The position numbers and the translations under genes are program-made. A stretch of 60,124 nucleotides of DNA from Elysia marginata (lineage: Eukaryota > Mollusca > Gastropoda > Plakobranchidae): the NCBI GenBank assembly GCA_019649035.1, contig BMAT01008046.1, forward strand, positions 136,461 through 196,584. The letters are read 5' to 3'. A model generated the notes under the pieces. It worked only from the letters and a program-made list of their open reading frames with translations, had not been told where the DNA came from and did no database searches. This document shows, piece by piece, positions 1 through 11,943 of this stretch; position 1 is the first letter of the stretch; each line of letters begins with the position of its first letter.

Positions 1-245
1 GTGGCACTGTTATTGGCGGTATAACGAGGTTTTACTGTACAATGCAAGAGTTCTTTGGGAAACCAGTTTATACATTTACATGTATCATAAAACAGAATAC
101 ATTTTCAAAATTGTTGATAAAATTTAATTTAGCAAGGAGCCCAATTATACATACGATAATAACATGTGTTATAATTTTTTTTCAAACTAAGGGTTATTTC
201 TTAGGGTGTGATTATGAAACAGGTGTAATGCAAGAATATTATTAC

Positions 246-438
246 CTTCCCAGATGTCATTTTGTGTTGATGATTGTGACGGTTTTTTGTGTAGGGAGAC
301 CAGTCTACCTTGAGGTCTGGATCCCCAGGGTTGCGCAATGTCACAGTTGGAAGTTCACCATAGAGACCCTCTGGTAGGCCAGGTTTTTGGAAGCGCAGAT
401 CAATACTCCAGCGGATTCTCTCACTTTTGTTTGGAAGG
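246..438 (-). CDS. PhyH gene exon 8 (last exon in window)
   Basis: Completes Ser253 and encodes residues 254-317: NKSERIRWSIDLRFQKPG, LYGELPTV, NPGDPDLKVDWSPY, then TSGK. R262 is the expected 2-oxoglutarate-binding Arg. The donor GTAATA at 245-240 implies at least one further exon left of the window. Acceptor TTTTTAAG, a rarer AAG form. Confidence -1.
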
Positions 439-3400
439 CTTAAAAATAAGAATTCAGGAGATGCCTTTATCTTGCCACGAGTCTTAATAATTTATATATG
501 ATTCGGAAACGACGTTATTGAAAAGTAGAATTTTTTTTAAATTTTACACCAATAAAAAGTAAAAAATGCAAGGCGTTTTCATTTTCAAAGAATTAACTCA
601 TTACCAAGAAAAAGAACTTCAAATTTTGAGCAATGTAAAATGGAAATTCAATGCCTTTTATGGTAAAATCATGATATCTGCCTTATATCGACAACTTCAC
701 AAGATGCATATATACACTGCAAATCTGTCACTGCCGAATTTGACACCAAAAGATTAAAAAAATTTCCACCCAAAAATTGCAAAATTTTAAATACAGAAAA
801 TATCTTTATTAAAAAAAATATAAGGAATAAACTTAAAATCAAATAAGACTGTTGAATTGATATTCTGAATATTAGTACAGTTGAAAAACATGTACGGGTA
901 CAGTAGGTCTAGCATGTGTTTCACTAGTTTCAAATACTGTCCTTCTCTTTCTTATACATGTATTTTCTCTGGGCTGTAGCCAGCAAACATAAAAAAATGT
1001 CTGGGCCATCTATATAGTGTTTTTATTTTATGATTGTACTGTGTTGAAAAAGTATTTTGTGAATTAGATGGGAATTCTTTACAAAGCAGTATGGAATATT
1101 GCATGCACACACCAAAAAAGCAACAACGAAAAAAAACTATTTCATTTCAAGTACATAGTTCGAAAATATTCTGCAAATGTGTTTGAATATACGCAGGTAA
1201 AAAAGTTTTTTCTATTTTGCTTACTCAGTTACTATGTTGTTAAACATGGGAACAGCAATCACTTTTGTTTCTTTTTTTTTTTTAATTTACAATTCAAACA
1301 AAAAACAGGAAAGAATTACAATATCAAACATAGTACATAATTCATTAATTGGATATGAAATTTGAAAAAACGTAAGCAACACCATCTCCAATTTTAAAAG
1401 TTGTGGCTTTTGTTCACCGGCCTAGTTTAATGACTTTCTTGCACACTACACTCTTCCTTCTCTCTTTCTATAATACTCTTTCTCGATTTTCTTTCTTCCC
1501 TTTTTTTTTAGATTGCTGCTCAGTCAAGTTTGTGAATGAACCCATTCTCCCTCCCACAAAAATTTTATGATAATAAATGGCTCCAGTTTAGCTGTAGACA
1601 AGGCACATTAATTGGAAATCATACAAACTGACCTGAAGTACATTCATAATCTGTTTTACACAAATAAAATTAATTTTGGTTCCGCATGTCTATCAAATCA
1701 CGCAAATAGTGTTTAACACAATGTTTGGACTAATTCAAAGAATCAAACGGTAGAGATCAACAGAACCCTGATAGGGCAGTCTGCGTTTTGACTCATGGAT
1801 TGCTCTCTGATTTAAGGCTTACATCTAAGCTCAAGGCGGGTTAAGTTTTCAGAATATGCCAAACAGTTGAGCTTCAACAGATCGCATAATTAATTTTGCT
1901 TAACACTGCTGTGTAAATAGGTGGCTAACACACGCAGCATATGGTCCTGTCATAACTTTTGTTCTAAAGAAGATTTAAACGAAATTGACGAACAAAATAT
2001 TTCTACATAGTTTGTTTACATCTTTACTACGACTTTAGTAAACTGTTGTCTTCATTCATGCTCTACTGAGACTGCCCACAAGTCAGCTAGCACTAGATCT
2101 AAGTCTTAATCTGGGTTTAATGTCAAGGCCAGCCTTTTTTTTACTAACAAATCATTACCACTGCGTTCTCTAGGCCTAGGTTTTAACTTGATCAATTCAA
2201 ATAAATCGCTTGTTAAGCTTACGACAACTAAACTTTCAAGTTATTCAAACTGTTTTTACCTTTTTAAAGTTAAACCTATAGGTGGGATAGGCTAGATCTG
2301 AATTAATTTTACAAATCTACTGATAATTCGTATGGCCGTGACCGTTGAGCATTGCAAAAATATTTCAGGTGCCGACTTATCTTAAACATTGCACCATCGT
2401 CATCTTTTGTCAATAGAACATGGATTTATTTCAGATTCATTTCGATACGTAAAAAAAACATTAGAAATACAGAAGCCATGGTATAAACCATTTTCCGCTT
2501 TTATGTTTAATTCTGCCCTATTGAAACAATTATATGTACATGAAAGATCATTTTACATAACTACTCGTGTTGTGCAGCACCTTATTTGATGAAGCATGTA
2601 CTTGGAAATATGTTACCTTCGATGGGGAACAAGGTTGTTAAAGATGATGAAAGAGCCTTTCTTTATAGGTAGGGTTTTTACATCCCTCTCCAGACTGATG
2701 CCTGTAAAACAAGTTAAACTGTGTAGCACAAACGTAATCAATAACATGTACATGTATCAAACAAGTCATTGGTGTTTAAAATTCATATAAGGGCTTTCTC
2801 ACAATGTGTGACTGATTTTTTTTTTACTTGATCTTTAAAGCAAAAGGCCTACACATCTACATGGCATGTAGCTGGTGTATTACATTTAAAACCTATCTCT
2901 CCCCTAAAATATATTTCTGAATCTCTGACATCATAATTCTGCTTGACAAATTCGTTTTTAGTCACCCAACTCTTTTTAAATACATGTATATTATAGTAAT
3001 CCTCATCCCTCAAGTTTATAAAGCTATGCATCTAGGCCCCAATGGTTTAGTTTTCTATTTAGAATTCTACCTCTACAACCAAAAGAAATACCTGTACTTT
3101 GCAATACAGCAGTAATGTCTGTTGTCGAATTTTAATACATCAAATTTACTTTCAAATATACCACTCTTAGATGAACAATAGGTGCTTACTCTTTTCCACC
3201 CTACTGTGGAAAAACATTTTGCTTGCCTGCACGGTGTCTTTTATAATTGTGTCATTTTTCATGTGTTAATATAGTGTACTACATGTAGTTAATTTACTAC
3301 TGGTACATAATTTGAGTCTTATTTTAAAATGTATAACTTTATTTACTACCCCTACGTAGTTTGAGTATATTTCTAAAATTTACATTCCGTGTCAAAATCT

Positions 3401-6400
3401 GCTTAAATTAAAATCCATGTACAATGTATATACATGTATACATTATTAAGTGCAGTTTACATTGTAACAAGCACGTGTTTGTTGTATATACTCTTTCTTG
3501 TAGAAAGTGAATTACACCAATTTCACCATAAGATAATTAACAATGCACATGTAGGCTATGTTATAAGCTACCGTACCTAATGTTTCCTCAACTTTAGATT
3601 CATCCAGCATAACATGCCACGTGTTAGCAAAGCAGTTAAGATGGTCACAAACCTTGCCTGTCTTATGCCCGCCCTCAACAATCTGGAGATGAATTTATGC
3701 ACTGGGCTTGACAATTGGGACCAGGCTTGTATAATCGTCAAACATATGCAAAATATTTATATCAAGTCACGGGTTACATGATATTTTGAAAAAAAAAGTA
3801 CAAAAGAACCAGTAATATTGTACTTTTAAGTTTAACAACTAGGTCTATGAGTCAAAAAATAAAATCGTGAAAGTAAAATAAAACAAATTGTCATTTGAGT
3901 GTCAAATGGCGTAACTTATACGCTATTTGATAAGTCATGTATGGTGATATGGGCTACACGTAGGCCACGCAACTATCATAACATGTAATTACACGCAATA
4001 TCTTTTATTGTTTGAAGAAATTAGCCTGCCCCAACCTGTAAACATCCGTTATCTTCTGTGACGTCTAGAAGAGGCACCCACACCACAGGAATCATCGTTG
4101 TGTAGGAAGCGGGGTCGAAATACCCGGAGTCTGAGAGTGAGAGGGGAAAAAATCACCCAAAACTTTCTAATTGATGACAAACACATAGATGTAGAAGGAA
4201 TTTTTTTTATAGTTTCTTAATTTAATTCGAACTTTATTTCCACTTCACATTAGTAAGGATATAATTATTTCATTTAAGTGCATATAACATTACACGTATG
4301 TGTAGGCTATTCATTTTATACGAAGGTTGAGTTTCAATCACCGTACCTTCAAATAGTTCAATGTGTTGACTCAAAAATGGTACTGCGTCAGAATGATACT
4401 GCATACTGGCTAGTCATTATCTGAGCCTGTAAGTTTTTCAAAATACGCGAATCTTACTGGTAGGCCTGCTAATTTTAGTGCCACGTGTGTTAATTTCATT
4501 GATCTGAAGTGTGCCATTAGTCAATGAAGCACTCAGGGCTAAGTGTTTTTTTTTACTTTGATTTGGCGGAGCAAACCATTAAACGTGGCAGTGATATAGC
4601 GCCGCCACTAAATTTACCTTTGAAACTTCAGTTAGGGCACCTTCCAACGAGTTTTAGTTGTTTATTGTTTTGTATTTATGCACGTAGATGCTAGGCCTAC
4701 ATTCACAGTCATTGCATTTTTCACAACGTGTATGTAGATTCATTTGAGTTTTAACAAATTGTAGATTATGTTGAAGGTTGGATGTTTATTACAGAAGTAC
4801 ATGTAACTGTTTTGTTAAATAGGGTCTTGATTTTACAATCTTATTTAACGAAATGATTATTTAAATCTAAACCGTGTGCTTATAATCTCGTCTCTTCATA
4901 GCCCCCGAAAGTAGAGATTTGGTAAACTTATGGTGTATTATACAGTTGGCAGGAAGAAAAACTTTCAGATTGTAATTGACATTAAGATTAAAATACGTGT
5001 AGTTGTACATGCAATGCACAGAGGTACATTCTATTTTTAAGCGTTGACTTCATAGACAAGCAGCAGTGTGTTTATACCTAATAAGGCCGTTGTTATATAA
5101 CTACATACGTGTATAGTCACAAAATCCTTTGATTACATGAGTGTGTTATACACGTTTAGTTTTACGGTGGGCTTATCATCTTTTTAACATTTTTAAAACT
5201 AAAAAAGGATCTGAATAAAAGCCTTATGTTGAAAAAAGAACAAGAAAAATCGAAAGGCCTATCAAGAATTATGATTTAGAGGGAAATACCGCTTAAGTTT
5301 ACTATAAAAATCTTTTTCCTAATTCAATCATTATTACATAGGGCTGTAATCAGGTTTGTCGCGGGTAGTTCACGCAGAATTATTTTCATTCGTTTCCTAT
5401 TTAAAATTAATTCATTTGGCTCATTAGAAAGTTCTGCGATAACAAATAAAATGCATCTTGAAAATTTTTCGCTTGGAAAAATTGCAGGGTTACCGTTGCA
5501 CACATATAAAAGAAAAGAGAGAAAAAAGGAAAGATGTCGATCCAGGCCTATAATAAGTTAAAGATTGATGCCTACTCATAACCCCATAAGTGAGTTTTCT
5601 ACGATGTGAGTGTTTAATCGAGTTCAATCCAGAATTGATACCAGTTCTGTACTTTGATTAAGTGTATCCACACCGCAACAGGTTACTTACCCTGATGCCA
5701 TGGGATATCCCCGTCTGGAGTTGCTGCTGACGGGCCCTTTGGACGTACGTTCCAAATAGGATTTGCGCAAAAATGTGGTCCTAAAATCTGTTCCATGAAG
5801 TTCAAGAGACGCGGATTTGCCCACAAGTCTGCAAAAGCCTCCATAAAATAGAAAATACGGCTAAGTCTACACGAAATGGAGTACTGGGAGGCGAAGTGAC
5901 TTATTTCAAATGTTGCATGAGATGACACCCTTTAAGGACTGCCCATGGATACAACTGTTCAGGTGCATCTGAATCTCGGGGGATGCAATCGAATTAGCTA
6001 ATTATAAATACAATGGAATCCATTTAAGGTTGTAAATGTTTGACCAAGGGAAACTCTTGCTTAAACTCAACTCTATTTGGCAGTCCCAGTTTGTAGTTCT
6101 TAATTTTTTTTGGCATGGTTAAAGTCGACTCTTGCTTTAGTTCAACACATTTTTTCAGTCCCGAGATGCTGAGGATTCCACTGTATGTAGGCCTACATGT
6201 AACTTGATGAAAAAAAAAGTTTTATTTTTTTAATGCTGCTCTCATTGAGAAACAAGCTAGACCAGAAACAAACTTGGAAAAAGGATTTTGTTTTCTGTTG
6301 CTCTTATATCACTCTTTCCTAGCTCTATTCTGGCTTCTTTTGTTCTTTTTATTTCTCCTTACGCAAGAATCAAGAACAATAGGAGAAAGTGCTCAACATT

Positions 6401-9037
6401 TCTTCCGATAATGGAATAAACAAAAAAAAAATCGAAAACAAACAATTAAGTCTCAATAAACGGAAAGAACTACATGTACTAGGAACTTGTAAACAGGGGT
6501 CGGAGTAAAGCTGTGCAAATGAACAAATTAAATTTTAAAGGGAAGGAATATATTTTCAGCTTTAAACCTTCCTTTAAAAAAATTCATTTGCATAGGAACT
6601 TGGATGCATCGCCTCCATCTTTCACTTGCACACACGTGTGAGCCATACCATCAACACAAGAGGAAGCAGACTAACAACCCATAAGAGAAAGAGTCGTTCG
6701 ATGAGTTGTCTTAGTGGAGCATGAAACAGCAGTGCAACGATGGAATGAAAATTAAATCTAGATTTTACACACATAGCTAGCTAGCTAGATTCGTTTTGTT
6801 CTAAAAATGTGCACTAAATATTAAGTAGTGAGGTATAGTGCTAACTTTTTGGTTGTACTATAGATACATTTAATATTTTTAGCGAATGGCTGTTTTAATG
6901 AATCAAGTTTTCTTTACATTTCCTCTTATCGAAGTTCTCTTATTCTTCAGCAGTGCATGCATGGAAAATCTGTACATGTATTAGTACAGTGTACGAATAA
7001 AAATAACAGTGTAAATCTAAATAATAACATAGCTTGTACAATGTAACTAAAAGGCAGTCCCACACTCGACACGAGCGTAGGGGAACAAGGAGCAGGGTCC
7101 TTGTTTTTCTAGGCACACGGCATAGTGAGGTACAATGTACATGTAGTTTGCCATTGCTTTCCTCGCCGCCTTTACTTTCGCCGAGTCTTAAGAGACCTAG
7201 CTACCCATCAAGTGCTGGGTGGGCACAGGGGAGCAAATAAATTTAGCCCGGACTTGGGATCGAACTCGGGACCTCTCAGATAGCGGTCAACCGCCCTACC
7301 GATTGCGTCACTGCTCAATGTAACTACAATATCTAATTATGCTCACTGCTGGTAAAATGCCGTCCTTATGAGCGAGAATAGCTGCACCAGAAAAATCCTT
7401 CTCAAGCTGAGTAAGCCGGTGAAAAACGTCAAGATTTGAATTTAGATCTGTGGTTCGAAAAAAAAAAACGGTAGTATTATTTCACATGCAAACAATAGGT
7501 TGTATTGGAGCCCCTGACAAGAGACCACTTTGTAAAATTCCTCAATTTCGGGTCGACATGACTGTACAACTAAGTCTCAATGGATTTTTTTTCCACTGCA
7601 GTTAGGCAGGGTGATCTGGGGGTAGCTATATTTGCGAGGCAGCTCCAAGGGACAAACCATACCTTCTGTGTCAGCTCAAAAGAGCAATGTTAATACAACC
7701 TTTAAGCAAATTAATGAAACCAAATAAAATAAAACTTACTTCCATTACACCACATAGATCTGCGCGTATCCGCATTAAAAAAACCAAGTAGGGGATCGTT
7801 CAACACTAGATCATGGGTGCTTACATCTCTTGAAGAGTCAAGTTGCCCTTCGTCTATTTTATGTACATGTAACACTAACAGAATGGCTGTGTGGATGCGC
7901 TTCGGCTACGTCTTAAAAATAAAATCCTAACGGTGAGAGAATAATATGGTGGTTAAAGAATATGAAAGCTTCATATGAGTCTCTAAGTTTAAACTCTCTG
8001 GAAGCCTGAACCTGGTTAATTCTGCATTTTTTGTTTGTTTTTATTTTTACCTTTGATTTTTCCTGCCTTGAAAAGCGCATTAGCCACTCTATCCACAATG
8101 CCTTCGATCGCCTTCAAACACTGGTCAAGTTCTTCAGACAGGAAAAAATCTTCCACAACAAGATAGCCCTATGTGTTTGAAAGATTAATAATTATCTATA
8201 TATCGGTGTTAATGTATCCATGGTGACCATAAGATACCTTATATTATACGTGCACATATATATATATCTTCCTTTTTTCTGTCAAAGTTGGAGAAGAACT
8301 CCTATAGACTAAACATAGGCCCACTAAAATGTAAATTTGTGCTGGTTTGGAGATGGTATCTCAAGAACAAGATCCTGATTTAGAACTTCAAATTATATTA
8401 AGACAAATATATACTTGAATTTGGCTTGAAGAGATGGATAAAGAACACTCGTCTCGAGCCCAGGGTGAATGGGTCGTATGTCGCAATTTCCACCTTCAAA
8501 CGCATTGCTGTTTTAAACAAGTCATTTTTTAAAACTTTTGAACGTCAAAAATTTCATAAAATCATCAATGGATGCGAGACCTCAAGATCATCTAACAGGT
8601 GTGCTTAGATAATTGTGTAGAGGCGGCTGTTAAGCTGGTTACCCTAATGCCAAGATATATGCCAAAAAAGTTTTTTCCAAATACATGTAGCCGCCATCTA
8701 GACCTCTAATGTGCGCGCGTGTAGTCTATGAGCTGCTATCACCACGAGTCATTCAATCGTAAACCCAATTATTCATAATTGTTCGTGTGATTCATAATAA
8801 TAGAACAAAATGCCATGGTCTGAATGACCTTTCTTTAAGAAATTCTACTGTTGTTGTATTGCCAGTAGGCCTTCTTTATCATAAAACTTGCCAAACCTGA
8901 TTAAAGAACTTTTGTATCTCTGAGACGGGCAGTTGGCCTGGTTTGAAGACACTCGGTTGTACCGGCATCGCTGTTGCGTCGAACAGCTCGGGGTGACCAA
9001 CTGTACAATGGCCGGGGTAATTGTCTTCATTGGCCAT
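246..9037 (-). CDS. PhyH-family Fe(II)/2-oxoglutarate dioxygenase, 8 exons, 3' end beyond window
   Basis: Seen: eight exons join in frame (9037-8897, 8168-8051, 7759-7740, 5883-5691, 4130-4036, 3682-3577, 2701-2617, 438-246), giving 317 residues with no stop. The PhyH fold signature runs in order: GYLVVEDFF near residue 48, LWANPRLLNFMEQILGP near 113-129, PWHQD with iron ligands H156 and D158, NGCLQIVEGGHKTGK near 185-199, NNLVPHRS with distal iron ligand H251, then ERIRW with R262 as probable 2-oxoglutarate ligand. The spacing of 11 between H251 and R262 equals that of H264 and R275 in human PHYH. Known: this family hydroxylates small molecules or acyl-CoAs using Fe(II), O2 and 2-oxoglutarate. 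Inference: a catalytically competent enzyme, closer to the broad bacterial/invertebrate PhyH group than to peroxisomal PHYH; substrate unknown. No N-terminal targeting signal is evident. The last exon ends at a donor at 245, so the C-terminus lies left of the window. Confidence -1.
2617..2701 (-). CDS. PhyH gene exon 7, carries the distal iron-binding His
   Basis: Residues 226-252 with split codons at both ends. Encodes SLERDVKTLPIKKGSFIIF, then NNLVPHR; His251 is the third iron ligand. Acceptor TTTTACAG; donor GTAACA. Confidence -1.
3577..3682 (-). CDS. PhyH gene exon 6
   Basis: Residues 190-224 plus one base: IVEGGHKTGKVCDHLNCFAN, then TWHVMLDESKVEETL. Matches the conserved GGHxTG segment. 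Acceptor TCTCCAG; donor GTACGG. An in-frame TAA just upstream of the acceptor fixes the exon start. Confidence -1.
4036..4130 (-). CDS. PhyH gene exon 5
   Basis: Completes Asp158 and encodes residues 159-189: SGYFDPASYTTMIPVVWVPL, then LDVTEDNGCLQ. The core VWVPLLD strand and NGCL turn are typical of PhyH proteins. Acceptor CTCTCAG after a pyrimidine tract; donor GTTGGG (weak), required because the exon 6 frame carries a stop immediately upstream of its acceptor. Confidence -1.
5691..5883 (-). CDS. PhyH gene exon 4, carries the HxD iron-binding His
   Basis: Residues 94-157 plus one base. Contains AFADLWANPRLLNFMEQILG and ends at PWHQ, with the first G of the following Asp codon; donor GTAAGT. 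The split codon is completed by exon 5 to give WHQD, the HxD facial-triad motif. Confidence -1.
6011..6183. mobile_element. Short TA-flanked MITE (pogo/Tigger-like ends), in PhyH intron 3
   Basis: About 173 bp, starting TA|CAATGGAATCC and ending GGATTCCACTG|TA, with internal AAAGTCGACTC and TCAGTCCCGAGATG matching the copy at 57296-57451. Terminal CAGTGGAATCC repeats with TA duplications are typical of pogo/Tigger-type mariner derivatives; that class is inferred, no transposase is present. Confidence -1.
7040..7316 (-). mobile_element. tRNA-derived SINE, in PhyH intron 2/3 region
   Basis: Read on the minus strand, a tRNA-like head carries an A box (about 7307-7291, CGCAATCGGTAGGGCGG) and a good B box (7267-7257, GAGTTCGATCC). 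The head lacks a pairable acceptor stem and is followed by a non-tRNA body, so it is a SINE and not a working tRNA gene. The end toward 7040 is approximate. It lies between the microexon at 7740 and exon 4 at 5883. Confidence -1.
7740..7759 (-). CDS. PhyH gene exon 3, 20-nt microexon
   Basis: Bounded by a CGCAG acceptor and a consensus GTAAGT donor. It supplies codon 87 (Asp) and residues LCGVME, giving GKIKDLCGVMEYSIS. It is the only piece I found that converts the phase-1 end of exon 2 to the phase-0 start of exon 4 and fits the spacing seen in relatives (GKIKD followed by about 5-6 residues). The inference rests on frame, splice sites and family spacing, not on transcript data. Confidence -1.
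8051..8168 (-). CDS. PhyH gene exon 2
   Basis: Residues 48-86 plus one base of codon 87. Encodes GYLVVEDFFLSEELDQCLKA and ANALFKAGKIK, the N-terminal helix region of the PhyH domain. Acceptor ACATAG, donor GTAAAA. Confidence -1.
8897..9037 (-). CDS. PhyH gene exon 1 (start codon exon)
   Basis: Residues 1-47, phase 0 at the end. The ATG sits in a good context (AGCATGG). Encodes MANEDNYPGHC at the start and FKPGQLPVSEIQKFF near the end, the usual lead-in to the PhyH domain. The donor is GTTTGG, weak but required by frame. Reading through would meet a TGA seven codons later. Confidence -1.
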
Positions 9038-9289
9038 GCTGGATCTGGTATTGGTAGATGTATAACATTTTGATAACCGATAAACTACTTAAGACGCTAA
9101 ATGAAATCTTTTTAGTTTTCAACTTTTTCCCTCATCTTAGTGATGAAAAGCTCCTTGACATCTTTTGCAGGTCTCTTTTCTTTACTGATTAATATTAAAT
9201 TGTGTCCATATTTAACATTAAAATGCATGTAAATGCTGCTTCAGTGTTGTCTTGATATATTGCCAAATACAAAAGTACTTTTTATGATA

Positions 9290-9860
9290 ATACAGATTCT
9301 GTTAATAAACTACAACGTGTTCAAAACAGGGCAGCACGGTGAAAACTAAGAAAACCTCAGAGAGAACATGTTACCCCAATCTTAAAATCCCTCCATTGGT
9401 TGCCAGTAAAATCTAGAATAGATTACGAAATCGTCCTTATGTGTTTTTAAATGTGTATACAATAAGACACCTAAATACCTTAAAGATCTCATTATACAGT
9501 ATACCCCATCCAGGGAGTTGAGATCAACTATTATGAATCTTTTGAAAGTTCCAACTGTTAATTCAAAAGCAGGAGAAAGAGCCTTCCATGCATATGCTCC
9601 GAAAATTTGGAGCTCACTTCCCAACGAATTGCGGGCTACAACATCAGAACTTTTATTTAAGAATGAACTCAAGACACATGTGTTTGCAATTTCTTATGCA
9701 GGCTAAGATTATCCTGGTGTCAATTCCCCTCGTCTTTTGCATGTTTGAGATATATGAAAGTAAATTGTGAATGTGATGTAATGCTTTAATGTATTTTGTA
9801 AAAATCTGTACAGCGATTAGAGCTCGTTTGGAGATTGGGCGCTGTATAAATACACTATAT
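9290..9860 (+). mobile_element. Degraded non-LTR retrotransposon 3' end
   Basis: With several frameshifts and stops, this encodes the C-terminus of a LINE ORF2: NKLQRVQNRAAR near 9300, SLHWLPVKSRIDYE near 9390, then AGERAFHAYAPKIWSSLPNE at about 9570-9630 and an FKNELKTHVF motif. It ends with a LINE-type tail ending GGGCGCTGTATAAATA just before the microsatellite. The order RAF-AP-x-W-SLP is a common LINE C-terminal signature. Clade not assigned. Confidence -1.
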
Positions 9861-9884
9861 TGTTCTTATCACTCTTCTTATTCT

Positions 9885-9972
9885 TTTTTTCCCTTCTTCT
9901 TCTTCTTCTTCTTTTTCTTCTTCTTCTTCTTCTTTTTACTATATGAATTACTATTATTATTGTTATTATTAT

Positions 9973-10058
<86 letters not shown>

Positions 10059-10092
10059 TTATTATTACTACTATTATTGTTATTATTATAAG
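9885..10092. repeat. Compound trinucleotide microsatellite (TTC)n-(ATT)n-(ACT)n-(ATT)n
   Basis: A run of TTC units, then ATT/GTT units, then a long (ACT)n block from about 9973 to 10060, then ATT units again. It directly follows a LINE 3' tail, a usual place for such arrays. Poly-Leu and poly-Tyr reading frames here are artefacts of the repeat. Confidence -1.
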
Positions 10093-10416
10093 ATTTCTGT
10101 GTGTAGGCGTTATATCCCTATAATTACTCTCATGAAAAAGTAATTCTGGCCCAGACGAGCGGTCTTTATAACATCGCAGTTCAAGTTATTGACCCCTTTT
10201 CGATTTCGCGGCCTAGTGTCTGATAATTTTGATTTTTGAATACCACGTCTACAATCAAAACTGTCTCATTTTACCTTTAGCGTTGTCCGGTCAGCTCATT
10301 ACACAAATACTTTATAGCACTCCTTTAAATAAATTAATCGTTTATGACTTTAGTTGACATCCAAGAATAATGGGCACCTCAAACCGCTTAGGTTATTATC
10401 ATAATTATGTGCACAG

Positions 10417-10516
10417 TAATCTAACGTAAGCCTATGTGGGCATGTATTTTCGTGCATTCGTGTACTTTTTTTTGTACCACTCTTTTCTACGAATGCTATC
10501 ATAAAGTGCTGTGTTG
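10417..10516 (+). repeat. Left arm of a perfect 100-bp inverted repeat
   Basis: Bases 10417-10516 equal the reverse complement of 12562-12661 over the full 100 bp by eye, starting TAATCTAACGTAAGCCTATG and ending GTGCTGTGTTG. The match stops sharply at both sides. It may be the terminal repeat of a DNA element or one half of an inverted duplication. Confidence -1.
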
Positions 10517-11940
10517 CTTATTGGCCTACAATAGTACATGTATTCCTTGTTTTGTGATATCTTTGCATTCGCTCATAAAATCTGTTGATGCTCTTGTACC
10601 TGCGAGGCTTGGGTTTTTTTGCGGTTTAGTATTCTCCTCTTGCATTCATTTTGCTCTCGTTTTTTCCCCATCTCCTTTTTTGTGATACCGTTATAATTTT
10701 TGAAGAACAGACAGTATTGTATGAATTCACACACATCAAGGTCTGGGTTTCTTAACAAGAATTATAATTATGTAGGCTCTGTAATTATAATTTAGAACGC
10801 TTTACCGAGTCATTTTATGCATTTCTATTCCTAAGTTGCTTTTTCTGTTTTCGCCCACGGGACATATTGAAGTCAAAGACAATGGTTTCTTTAACATATA
10901 CTATTTCAACCCCTATTTAATAATACAATCATGATAAATACATGTTACATTTATACAACGCCTTTTTCCTTTGTAGCTCAAAGCACTTTTTATTAAGATA
11001 GGCAATAAAGAACAAACACACACACACAAACAATTTTAGACAGCTTAGAAACAATACATAGCTAACCTCTTGAAACAAGTTGTGTATTAGTCCTTTACCC
11101 TTGAGTAATGCTCAAAACGTTCAAATTGGCCTCCAGCAAGCCGACCCTCAAGTTATATGCTTACCGTTACGCTAAGTGTAGTGTTTCATAAACGAGTTCA
11201 CTAAATTTTGTTACGTATTCTAAAATCAAGTATTTTGAACTTACCATCAGTAGCAGTGGGGTGGAAAGAAAATTAACAAACCTGTTCTCGATGCAACTGT
11301 TACGACAACGTAATGCTGGTTACGTCGTTAGCTTCGAGAGATATGACAATACACAGTCGCTGTGTCCGGAGATTTCGTGTAGACGGGTCAATGTGAAACC
11401 AAGATAGTGACCGCATGTCAGACTGTGTGCCTAGGTTTTTTCTTTTAATTTTCGTCACCTAAGAATCCAAGGGAAAGACAATGCCCAAGTTTTCTTTATC
11501 GCATAGGTATGCAACTATAATATTTGCCCTGGCACAGGTAGCATGTTCAGGTCATCTGCGGGATACTTGATCTAGCTGCGGTCAACTTCCCTAGAGTCAG
11601 TAGAGGCCCATTTGGATAGATCAGTCACGGATAACACATTTTGAGATAATTGCGGTATGAGCAAACACATAAGCGATAACATTACTTGACTGGCTTCTAC
11701 AAAACTTCATCTTTGTAATTTACTTTGCCCTTATGTTTATTTTCAGTGGTTCTCGCTATCATTAACTTTATTACTCAGACAATCTCATGAAAGGTTTGAT
11801 ATTGAGAGAGAGTTTAAATTGGAGAGTTGGGAATGGGCATAGGCCCCAAATGTGCGTACAGAGGATGAAAGTTGTTATTCCAATTTAATAAATAGAATCA
11901 CATCTGAACCGTTACAATAATTATGTTTCCCTTACACATT
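10517..11940. other. Non-coding stretch between inverted-repeat arms
   Basis: No coding exon recognised. At about 10935-11000 there is a minus-strand LINE-like 3' tail (AAGTGCTTTGAGCTACAAAG, then GGCGTTGTATAAATG on the reverse strand). The rest appears unique AT-rich DNA. Confidence -1.
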
Positions 11941-11943
11941 GAC

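Noticed and set aside
1200..1290. Minus-strand VPMFNNIV as the distal-His exon of the PhyH gene
   Set aside because: Wrong phase and no His; the exon at 2701-2617 fits phase, splice sites and the NNLVPHRS motif.
1740..1800. Minus-strand DCPIRVLLIS as a PhyH strand
   Set aside because: Followed by a stop, no splice sites; superseded by the 2701-2617 exon.
7240..7316. A functional tRNA gene
   Set aside because: A and B boxes are present, but no acceptor-stem pairing and a SINE body follows.
9789..10143. Long poly-Leu and poly-Tyr open frames
   Set aside because: They are produced by the trinucleotide microsatellite and have no non-repeat protein content.
10434..10685. Frame starting MWACIFVHSC shared with 12644-12438
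   Set aside because: The shared peptide is simply the 100-bp inverted repeat read from both arms; the frames diverge outside it.
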